From Kiritimatiellia bacterium (GTDB taxonomy: Bacteria > Verrucomicrobiota > Kiritimatiellia > RFP12 > UBA1067), in assembly GCA_017936245.1 (NCBI GenBank), contig JAGBFY010000508.1:1-11365 (forward strand): a DNA stretch of 11,365 nt, in the 5' to 3' direction. Position numbers and translations under genes: made by a program. Under the pieces are notes generated by a model. That model saw only the letters and a list, made by a program, of their open reading frames with translations. It did not search any database and had not been told where the DNA came from. Each line of letters begins with the position of its first letter. The stretch's first letter is position 1. This document shows, piece after piece, positions 1 to 6,326 of the stretch.

Positions 1-1099
1 ACTGCGGAGCACCGTTGACGAAAGTGGCGCCGGGAAGCGCAGTCCTGCGATCGTCGAACGCGATTGCCGCACCCTCCCCGGACACGGCGTACACCTCACC
101 CGTAAGGTTCATGTACAGCGACTCCGCGAACGCGGGCGAATTCTCGTCCGCAAACTCCGGACGCGTCAGCAGCGCACGGAACTGCGTATCAATCTCCGCG
201 ATTCGTCCGGGCGCACGGTCAGGCTCGGTCGCAATGTCCGCAAAAAGCTCCTCCAGCCTCGGAACGATCTTCTCGATCGCGCTTCCGCGCATGAGACCGA
301 AAAACTCTATTTCGTGATGTCCATGAAACTTCGGCTGGCGGGCAAAGGACGTCTCGTTTCCTTCATACACATCCACAAGCTCAGCAAGAGCGGTCTTGAA
401 CGCCTTGAAATCCGTGGACGCCAATCCGGCCATGCGGTGGAACTCCGGCCACGAAAGAAAATGCACACCCTTCACCGAATGGTAGTAGCCGAGCGAGGAG
501 GATATCCGTTTGCGGCTCTGCGCAACAGCCGCCTTTATTCCAGCCTCGGACCATGCCAGCGGCTTTACGCGCCACTCAAGGCCGCGCTCGCGGAAGTACT
601 GGAGAGTCTCGTCGTTCCGTTCGGCCATCACGACATCCTGCACACCGAATCCAAGACCGCGAATAAGCCAATCGTCTAGAACAACAAGCTTTGAACATGG
701 AACGTCACGCTGGGAAAGTTCAAGTTTACCGTCCACGACGTTGCCGACAAGAACCGAATGCATCATCGCGTCTGAGCGCTTATCCACCGGAAGATCGCAA
801 AGATCCCAAAACTTGCCGGAAAGGAGCGGCAGCGCCGCGACGCTGTGGTTGCCGCCGGTGACCGTCATGAGATGTCCGAACGTCCCGGGGCAGAGATCGT
901 TCTTTTCGACAACGAGCACTGAAGCGTGCTCGTCCATGCTCTTCCATACGTCCCGCTCGAATACAAGCGTGTCCTGACCGAAATCGTACGCGTGGAAAAC
1001 CCGCTTTACGCCCATTGCGACCGTCTCGACCTTGCCGGGGCGCCGCATGGATTCGTTCTGTATCTTCTTCAGGAACTTCCGAACGGAGGACTTCTGCAT
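1..1099 (-). CDS. Unrecognised protein, C-terminus beyond window edge
   Basis: An open frame of 366 codons without a stop runs from ATG at 1099 off the left edge, so the protein is incomplete at its C-terminus. I do not recognise its family. It starts MQKSSVRKFLKKIQNES and has no signal peptide or obvious membrane segment, so it is probably cytoplasmic. Visible landmarks are WLIRGLGFGVQDVVMAER near the middle and the histidine-rich stretch KFHGHHEIEFFGL further on; neither gives a function. The start is well supported. The Shine-Dalgarno GGAG overlaps the TAG stop of the upstream fusion gene and lies 8 bases before the ATG, with only 11 bases between the genes. This points to one mRNA and translational coupling with the sugar nucleotidyltransferase-kinase, hence possibly a related role, but that is inference. 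Codon usage looks like that of the neighbours. The frame is certain; the function is unknown. Confidence 0.85.
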   Translation of the reverse strand, partial: MQKSSVRKFLKKIQNESMRRPGKVETVAMGVKRVFHAYDFGQDTLVFERDVWKSMDEHASVLVVEKNDLCPGTFGHLMTVTGGNHSVAALPLLSGKFWDLCDLPVDKRSDAMMHSVLVGNVVDGKLELSQRDVPCSKLVVLDDWLIRGLGFGVQDVVMAERNDETLQYFRERGLEWRVKPLAWSEAGIKAAVAQSRKRISSSLGYYHSVKGVHFLSWPEFHRMAGLASTDFKAFKTALAELVDVYEGNETSFARQPKFHGHHEIEFFGLMRGSAIEKIVPRLEELFADIATEPDRAPGRIAEIDTQFRALLTRPEFADENSPAFAESLYMNLTGEVYAVSGEGAAIAFDDRRTALPGATFVNGAPQ

Positions 1100-1110
1100 G
1101 GTCCGGTCTC

Positions 1111-2841
1111 CTATCTCATCTTTTCATGATGCATAAGTTCATGGGTGAATTCCGCGAACGCGGAAAGGCCGGCATCGTGCGCGGCATGGTGCAGGTTTGA
1201 GAGTGCACGCGAGATGTACTTCTCGAACTGTGGCTGTCCCGTCGCCGAAAGACGACAGTAGGCGCCAAGCGCCTGGCAGAGACGTTGAACAGCAGCAAGG
1301 ACAATCACCTCCTCCGTAGGTGCGGCCGGAGCAAGCTTCGCCGCCAGCTCAACGAGCAGCTTGCGGTCCGTGCCGTCCATGGGAACATATGGATCGAAAA
1401 GGACAGACGCCACATCATATGCGGCAGGGCCTGTCCGCATTCCCTGATAGTCGATAAGCCACGGTTTGGATATGTCATCGCCGGAATACAGGATGTTCGC
1501 GCTCTGGAAATCGCGGTGCACGAGCACCTTCGGCTCTGCGGAGAGCTTCGCTGCCACAGACTCCAGTTCCTTGGCCGCCGCTTCAGGAACCGCCTCGAAG
1601 CCATACCTTCCGACAACACACTCCTTCTCGAAAAGATTCCGCTCCCATGCGAAGAGATCGGTTCCGAACCCTGGCTCAAGCTCCGGAAGGTCTTCTGCTT
1701 CTGCAGGAATCGTCCAAAGCTTCTTCAGCAGATCGAGGACCGGCAGATAGAGCTTCATGAAGTCTGCGCCCTTTTTGTTCGCAGCATCCTCAAGCGATCC
1801 ACCCTGCATGAACTCGGTCGCATATGCATTGCTTTCGGGAAGGTCGGCTAGAATCTTCGGGACGCGCACACCTTTCGCCGCCAAAAATCTGGTGACGGCG
1901 GCAAAACGAGCGTTCGCATTCTCCTTGCGGGCCTCTTCGTAAACGACTCCAAGCACGGGCGGAGTGGTATTGTTGGCATCCTCGGAAAAGCCGCGCACAA
2001 GCCTGTAGAACATCCGGTCGGAACCTCGTGCACCAAGATACTCGGCGAGTGTTTCATCGTCCTTCCACCCAAGGGCGGATACGAGCGCATCAAGACGGGA
2101 GTCGCCGAAAAGCGAAGGTGCCATTGGCTCGGAATTCAGTTCGCGATAGACCTCGCACGTTCCGGCATCACACCACATCGCCTCCGGCTCCTGAACGCCG
2201 ACGACGAATTTCGCGTCGGTCATCATCGCCTTCTCGTAGGCATCGACGATAGAGCAGAAACCCGAGCCACCCTTCTTCACGGGCGGCAGGTAGTCCGCTA
2301 TCTCCGGCGAGAGAATCGCGACGCCTGTATATGTATAGGTGCCCGGAAAGCCTGCATCGTCGGAACGCCAGTTGCAGACGCGTCCTTCAGGATCTGCCTC
2401 GATGGTGCGTGGCCCGAAATCCTCGGACATCCAGCAGGCGGCGAAACGTCCACTCTGTTCAAACGCCTCTTCGATCGGCTCCGGATCGAGATCCTCCACG
2501 ACTATATCGCCGTTCACAAGCCAGAAAGGTTCATCGCCTATCCACGACTTCAGCGGACGCAGAACGCCGCCTGTGCCGAGGATCTCATCCTCACGCGAAA
2601 CGGATATCCTGACGCCCTTCGCCGCGTCCCCCTGATACTCCTTTATGAAATCCTCTATCTGATCCGCCAGATAGTGGGCGTTGACCGTTATATCCTCAAC
2701 ACCCCACGATACGAGCATGTCGAGAATACGCGCAAGCATCGGCTCTCCCATGACAGGGAGAAGCGGCTTCGGCCTCGACAGCGTAAGCGGACGCAAACGG
2801 GTCCCGAAACCCGCCGCGAGAACAATGGCTTTTCTTACCAT
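1111..2841 (-). CDS. MurU-AmgK-like fusion: sugar-1-phosphate nucleotidyltransferase plus sugar kinase
   Basis: A 576-residue protein with two enzyme domains (numbering below counts from a GTG two codons upstream). Residues 4-240 are a nucleotidyltransferase: LAAGFGTRLRPLT (10-22), PKPLLPV (26-32), GTGG (91-94) and NGD (112-114). Residues about 255-578 are an aminoglycoside-phosphotransferase-type kinase with HRDFQSAN (444-451) as catalytic loop, DYQ (466-468) as metal-binding motif, and GPAAYDVASVLFD following. In Pseudomonas the separate enzymes AmgK (anomeric MurNAc/GlcNAc kinase) and MurU (MurNAc-1-phosphate uridylyltransferase) act in sequence to make UDP-MurNAc during cell-wall recycling. 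The order here, MurU-like then AmgK-like, would put both steps in one cytoplasmic chain. An alternative is a LicC-LicA type phosphocholine enzyme, but the motifs fit MurU and AmgK better. ATG 2841 was chosen because GAGG lies five bases before it; GTG 2847 would abut the ribosome site. Substrate is inferred. Confidence 0.85.
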   Translation of the reverse strand: MVRKAIVLAAGFGTRLRPLTLSRPKPLLPVMGEPMLARILDMLVSWGVEDITVNAHYLADQIEDFIKEYQGDAAKGVRISVSREDEILGTGGVLRPLKSWIGDEPFWLVNGDIVVEDLDPEPIEEAFEQSGRFAACWMSEDFGPRTIEADPEGRVCNWRSDDAGFPGTYTYTGVAILSPEIADYLPPVKKGGSGFCSIVDAYEKAMMTDAKFVVGVQEPEAMWCDAGTCEVYRELNSEPMAPSLFGDSRLDALVSALGWKDDETLAEYLGARGSDRMFYRLVRGFSEDANNTTPPVLGVVYEEARKENANARFAAVTRFLAAKGVRVPKILADLPESNAYATEFMQGGSLEDAANKKGADFMKLYLPVLDLLKKLWTIPAEAEDLPELEPGFGTDLFAWERNLFEKECVVGRYGFEAVPEAAAKELESVAAKLSAEPKVLVHRDFQSANILYSGDDISKPWLIDYQGMRTGPAAYDVASVLFDPYVPMDGTDRKLLVELAAKLAPAAPTEEVIVLAAVQRLCQALGAYCRLSATGQPQFEKYISRALSNLHHAAHDAGLSAFAEFTHELMHHEKMR

Positions 2842-2886
2842 CTGCACCTCTTTGGATGAACCTTTATCATACTGTCAATTATAGCA
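2836..2886 (-). promoter_or_regulatory. Promoter and RBS of the nucleotidyltransferase-kinase fusion
   Basis: On the minus strand an extended -10 element TGCTATAAT lies at 2886-2878. Transcription should start near 2871, leaving a leader of about 30 bases. GAGG then precedes ATG 2841 by five bases. No convincing -35 hexamer is seen 16-18 bases upstream, as is common with extended -10 promoters. The fusion and the gene after it therefore probably have their own promoter, even though the deacetylase-like gene lies upstream in the same direction. The rest of the gap up to 2950 holds no recognisable terminator. Confidence 0.55.
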
Positions 2887-2950
2887 CAATCCGCCAATAT
2901 GCGGCTTCGGCATCCATGCATTCCGGGGCGAACCAGCCGGCGTCGCAGCT

Positions 2951-4045
2951 TCAGGCCACCAGATCTTCAATGATGATGAAACCGTAGCCGTTCTTGGCCA
3001 TCATCTCTGACATCACCAATATCTTCTCGGCGTAGTCGCTCTGGTAGGCGAAGTACTCCTTGAAGAAGTACTGTTCGTGGTTAGAGAAGACGAGAAACTC
3101 CTTGCCGAGCAGCTTGGAGATGTCGGCCTTGAGGGTCGGAACGTCCACAAGGTTCAGCACCGGAGCGTCGTTGAAGAGATGTTTGAACGCCATGCCCGTG
3201 TCAAGATCCCTCACGTACCTGTTGGAGTTCTTCGTCTCGGACTCCTGCTTCGCGGTTATATGGTTGTACGAGCATACCGACGAGAGGATCGACGTGTCAC
3301 GGGAATCACGCCAGAAGAATGCGGTCTCCGGCTTGCGGTTGTTCTCGATGCGCATGGCGTGTCCGTACGGGAGACGGCTCCTGTCGCCGTCGTAGCGGTA
3401 GCGCGGGCCCACGGAGCATTCCATTATTTTTACGCCGAGATCCTTTAGAGCTCTGCATCCGTCCTTGCTCATCGGACACCAGTGCGGCACGAGAGCGGTG
3501 GTGAACACCCCTTCGCCGGCAAAACGGTCGATCTCGCGTTTTGTCATGAGGAACAGTTTCTTCACGTCATCATAATCGATGTTAACCCACGGATAGTCGG
3601 GAAACTCCTGAAGCGAATGGAAGCCGAGCTTGAGCCAGTCCTTGTTCGCCTGCCACTCGGCTTTGTACGCGTCGGGAACTTCCGCAAGCGTGAACTCATC
3701 CATCCCGTAGTAAAAGTCGGTGCGGTAGAACAGGTTGATCTGCAGCTTGAGGCCGTATCTGTCGTGGGCTTCCCTGATTGGCTTGAGGAACGGACTGTCG
3801 AATAGCGATTTCGGACGCTGCCTGGCGAGATCGCGCAGGAACCATATCGCATCATCGATGAAGAGAGCCGCATTCTTTCCCTTGATCGCGGGATTGCTCT
3901 CAATGGAAGCGGATTTGATGATCGGGCCTAGTTCAACTGCTCCTTTCGCAAACTCAGGCACCTTTGCCGCAGCTTCCGCCGGACGCATTGCTGCGGCAAC
4001 AACCGCCGCACCGCCCATCGATGCGATGAAATCTCTTCTCTTCAT
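2951..4045 (-). CDS. Tat-exported polysaccharide-deacetylase-like protein
   Basis: A 364-residue protein beginning MKRRDFIASMGGAAVVAAA, a twin-arginine (Tat) signal with a likely cleavage after AEA (residue 25), so it is probably exported folded to the periplasm. The mature part recalls the NodB-like deacetylase superfamily: a paired-aspartate strand FIDDAIWFL (62-70), a strand ending in a metal-ligand-like histidine LGFHSLQEFPDYPW (140-153), PHWCP (187-191) and SNHEQYF (321-327). The canonical HxxxH motif is not seen, so the fold assignment is tentative and the substrate unknown. Glycan deacetylation is one possibility. The start is firm: AGGAGG lies 8 bases before the ATG. The gene is transcribed divergently from purM. 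It may be followed by the sugar-salvage fusion in the same direction, 109 bases away, but that gene seems to have its own promoter. Confidence 0.7.
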   Translation of the reverse strand: MKRRDFIASMGGAAVVAAAMRPAEAAAKVPEFAKGAVELGPIIKSASIESNPAIKGKNAALFIDDAIWFLRDLARQRPKSLFDSPFLKPIREAHDRYGLKLQINLFYRTDFYYGMDEFTLAEVPDAYKAEWQANKDWLKLGFHSLQEFPDYPWVNIDYDDVKKLFLMTKREIDRFAGEGVFTTALVPHWCPMSKDGCRALKDLGVKIMECSVGPRYRYDGDRSRLPYGHAMRIENNRKPETAFFWRDSRDTSILSSVCSYNHITAKQESETKNSNRYVRDLDTGMAFKHLFNDAPVLNLVDVPTLKADISKLLGKEFLVFSNHEQYFFKEYFAYQSDYAEKILVMSEMMAKNGYGFIIIEDLVA

Positions 4046-4053
4046 GTGATAAA

Positions 4054-4107
4054 CCTCCTACTAGGCACTCCAGCCTGCTTGTTACTGAAACATCGTATAT
4101 TATACCA
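4054..4107 (-). promoter_or_regulatory. Promoter and RBS of the Tat-exported protein gene
   Basis: On the minus strand an extended -10 element TGGTATAAT lies at 4107-4099 (TATAAT at 4104-4099). A TTGACT hexamer at 4124-4119 would leave only 14 bases of spacer, too short for a classic -35, so the extended -10 probably carries the promoter. The expected leader is about 47 bases and ends in a strong AGGAGG (4059-4054), 8 bases before the start codon. Confidence 0.55.
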
Positions 4108-4190
4108 TAAGCAAACGGAGTCAATCATGCCGAGGCATCCGGCGCATTTACTTTGTCTTGTCACCGTTATTACAGCTAAAACGTGCCGAT

Positions 4191-4250
4191 TTGCGTTTTG
4201 CAGATTAAAATGATATAATGCAACACGTTTTTTAAACATTCCCAATGGAG
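4191..4250 (+). promoter_or_regulatory. Promoter and RBS of purM-uxs operon
   Basis: TTGCGT (4191-4196) and TATAAT (4214-4219) are separated by 17 bases. The -10 is preceded by TG at 4211-4212, making an extended -10 (TGATATAAT). Transcription should begin near 4226, giving a leader of about 32 bases. GGAG at 4247-4250 lies 7 bases before the GTG start of purM. No purine riboswitch-sized structure fits into such a short leader. Confidence 0.65.
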
Positions 4251-4257
4251 ATTATCC

Positions 4258-5307
4258 GTGAGCGCAAAGCCTTCCGCCTACGCCGCAGCTGGCGTGAATA
4301 TCGACAACAAAATGAGTGCACTTCAATCCATCAAGAAGATGGTGGGTGCTACCAAAACTGTAAATGTCGCAGGAGGAATCGGCTCTTTTGGTGGCCTTTG
4401 CCGTCTTCCGCAGGGTCTGAAGGATCCCCTTTTGGTCGCTTCCACCGATGGTGTCGGAACCAAGCTCAAGATCGCGTGCATGATGAAAAAGCACGATACG
4501 GTCGGTCAGGATATCGTAAACCACTGCGTGAACGACATTCTCGTTCAGGGTGCGCGTCCGCTCTTTTTCATGGACTACGTGGGCACGTCCAAGTTTGACG
4601 GCCCTGTGTTCGAGCAGATCGTCTCCGGCCTCTGCAAGGCCTGCAAGGAGAACAATATGGCCCTTCTCGGCGGCGAAACCGCCGAGCTCCCTGGTCTCTA
4701 CCCTGCCGGCGAATACGACCTTACCGGTACGATCGTCGGAACCGTCTCGAAAAAGGATGTCATCACCGGCCAGTCGATCCGTGCAGGGGATGTGATCATC
4801 GGTCTTCCGGCCGACGGTCTCCAGACGAACGGCTTCTCCCTCGCTCGCCGCGTGTTCTTCGACATCTGCGGAATGACGCCGTCCGACAAGCTTCCCGGAA
4901 CCAACCAGACGATCGGAGCGGCGCTCCTCACGGTTCACAAGAGCTTCCTCAAGCCGGTTTCGCGTCTTCTCGACAACAAGATCAAGATCAACGGCATGGC
5001 TCACATCACCGGCGGCGGCTTCCCGGACAACATTCCGCGCGTCCTTCCGAAGTCCGTATATGCCGAGATCGACCGCACTACATGGGATCCGCCCACAATC
5101 TTCAAGTTCATCGAGCGTCAGGGCAAGGTCGACCACGATGAAATGTACCGCGTGTTCAACATGGGCGTCGGTTATGTGCTGATCATGCCAAAGGCCTCGC
5201 TCAAGCGCATGGCCACCGTGTTCAAGAACATCAAGCAGAAATGGTACCAGATCGGTGTCATCCGCGTCCGTAAGGGTAACGGTCCGCAGGTCGTATATTC
5301 CAAGTAA
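4258..5307 (+). CDS. purM: Phosphoribosylformylglycinamidine cyclo-ligase (AIR synthetase)
   Basis: This 349-residue cytoplasmic enzyme closes the imidazole ring of FGAM using ATP to give aminoimidazole ribotide, the fifth step of purine synthesis. The length fits the family (about 345). Visible family landmarks are the N-terminal YAAAGVNID (8-16), the glycine-rich GGIGSFGGL (39-47), STDGVGTKL (62-70), HDTVGQDIV (79-87), GGETAELPG (138-146) and [16 protein letters not shown] (249-264), all recalling E. coli PurM. The first codon is GTG at 4258, chosen because GGAG sits seven bases upstream and the homology starts at once. The stop TAA shares its last A with the ATG of the next gene. No other purine gene is next to it, unlike the purMN pair of E. 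coli. A long antisense frame across it is a shadow. Assignment is very secure. Confidence 0.97.
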   Translation: MSAKPSAYAAAGVNIDNKMSALQSIKKMVGATKTVNVAGGIGSFGGLCRLPQGLKDPLLVASTDGVGTKLKIACMMKKHDTVGQDIVNHCVNDILVQGARPLFFMDYVGTSKFDGPVFEQIVSGLCKACKENNMALLGGETAELPGLYPAGEYDLTGTIVGTVSKKDVITGQSIRAGDVIIGLPADGLQTNGFSLARRVFFDICGMTPSDKLPGTNQTIGAALLTVHKSFLKPVSRLLDNKIKINGMAHITGGGFPDNIPRVLPKSVYAEIDRTTWDPPTIFKFIERQGKVDHDEMYRVFNMGVGYVLIMPKASLKRMATVFKNIKQKWYQIGVIRVRKGNGPQVVYSK

Positions 5308-6281
5308 TGATCATGAAGCGTGCACTCGTCACCGGCGGAGCCGGATTTCTGGGTTCACATCTCTGCCGTCGGCTCCTTGCCGACGGCTTTGCTGTAACCG
5401 CCCTTGACAACCTTTACACCGGATCAAGACGCAATATCGAGGATCTTCTCGGCAACCGGTACTTCAATTTCATCGAAGGGGATGTAATAGACTTCTCCAC
5501 AGAAGAGAAGTTCGATGAGATTTACAATCTGGCGTGTCCGGCGTCGCCCGTACACTATCAGGCGCGTCCCATCTTCACCACTCGCACCTCCGTCATCGGC
5601 ACGATGAACATGCTAGAGCTCGCAAAGCGTTGCGGCGCAAAGATGCTCCACTGTTCCACAAGCGAAATCTACGGAGATCCCCTCGTCCATCCACAGCAGG
5701 AGAAGTACTGGGGCAACGTGAACACCATCGGCATCCGCTCCTGCTACGATGAAGGCAAGCGCTGTGCAGAAACGCTCTGCGCGGACTACATACGCGAATT
5801 CGACACCGATGTCCGCATGGTGCGCATCTTCAACACCTACGGGCCTGCCATGCACCCGCAGGACGGTCGTGTGATATCGAACTTCATCATGCAGGCGCTG
5901 AATAATGAGGACATCACCATATTCGGCGACGGCTCGCAGACTCGCTCATTCCAGTACTGCGACGATCTCATTGAGGCATTCCGCCGCTACATGGAGCTTC
6001 CTGTCGAACGCATTCGCGAGTTCTTCAAGGAGAAAGGTCTCGGTGCCCCTGCCATCAACACAGGCAACCCTGGCGAATACACAATCCGCGAGCTCGCGGA
6101 AGAGACACTGCGCCAGATTCCGGAGTCCAAATCAAAACTGATTGAGAAGCCCCTTCCTTCCGACGATCCCAAGCGCCGCAAACCTGATATCACGCTTGCT
6201 AAAGAACTCCTCGGATGGGAACCTGAAGTTCCGCTTCAGGAAGGTCTCGCCAAAACCATCGCCTACTTCCGTTCCCGCTGA
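5307..6281 (+). CDS. uxs: UDP-glucuronate decarboxylase (UDP-xylose synthase), extended SDR family
   Basis: A 324-residue NAD-dependent short-chain dehydrogenase/reductase that by family converts UDP-glucuronate to UDP-xylose plus CO2, a donor for surface polysaccharides. NAD binding: GGAGFLG (10-16). Catalytic region: STSEIYGDP (117-125) and the YxxxK pair in CYDEGKR (Tyr147, Lys151). UXS hallmarks: CPASPVHYQ (77-85), [12 protein letters not shown] (128-139), DGRVISNFI (186-194), [12 protein letters not shown] (206-217) and the C-terminal [15 protein letters not shown]. Two oddities: GPAMHP where I expect GPRMHP (Ala181 for Arg), and about 15 extra residues near 229-247 before the [10 protein letters not shown] strand. 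The ATG at 5307 overlaps the purM stop (TAATG), suggesting coupled translation; ATG 5313 gives a more usual N-terminus and cannot be excluded. No strong ribosome site is seen for either. A related UDP-sugar decarboxylase or epimerase is less likely. Confidence 0.9.
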   Translation: MIMKRALVTGGAGFLGSHLCRRLLADGFAVTALDNLYTGSRRNIEDLLGNRYFNFIEGDVIDFSTEEKFDEIYNLACPASPVHYQARPIFTTRTSVIGTMNMLELAKRCGAKMLHCSTSEIYGDPLVHPQQEKYWGNVNTIGIRSCYDEGKRCAETLCADYIREFDTDVRMVRIFNTYGPAMHPQDGRVISNFIMQALNNEDITIFGDGSQTRSFQYCDDLIEAFRRYMELPVERIREFFKEKGLGAPAINTGNPGEYTIRELAEETLRQIPESKSKLIEKPLPSDDPKRRKPDITLAKELLGWEPEVPLQEGLAKTIAYFRSR

Positions 6282-6292
6282 TTCAGCGTTAC

Positions 6293-6326
6293 CGATATGC
6301 AGCATCACTTCTGATGCTGCATATCG
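6293..6326. terminator. Perfect 15-bp hairpin between convergent genes, probable bidirectional terminator
   Basis: Positions 6293-6307 and 6312-6326 are perfectly complementary (15 bp), with a four-base loop CTTC on the plus strand and GAAG, a GNRA-type loop, on the minus strand. It begins 12 bases after the decarboxylase stop codon and includes the last codons and TGA stop of the convergent ABC exporter. Placement suggests transcription ending for both operons. There is no uridine tract on either side, so it may instead protect mRNA 3' ends or depend on another factor. Confidence 0.6.

Noticed and set aside
314..977. Overlapping plus-strand frames of 121 and 155 codons
   Set aside because: They lie opposite the long leftward frame at 1-1099, which has a well-placed start coupled to the upstream gene.
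1285..1851. 188-codon plus-strand frame opposite the fusion gene
   Set aside because: It is antisense to the conserved kinase domain, including the HRD motif, and has no promoter or ribosome site.
4042..4245. 67-codon minus-strand frame in the purM divergent promoter region
   Set aside because: It would cover both promoters and overlap the start of the Tat-protein gene; no ribosome site or family resemblance.
4252..5136. 294-codon open frame on the minus strand opposite purM
   Set aside because: It mirrors the strongly conserved purM frame, its product resembles no protein I know and has a low-complexity, Val/Glu/Asp-rich look typical of antisense shadows, and no ribosome site was seen.
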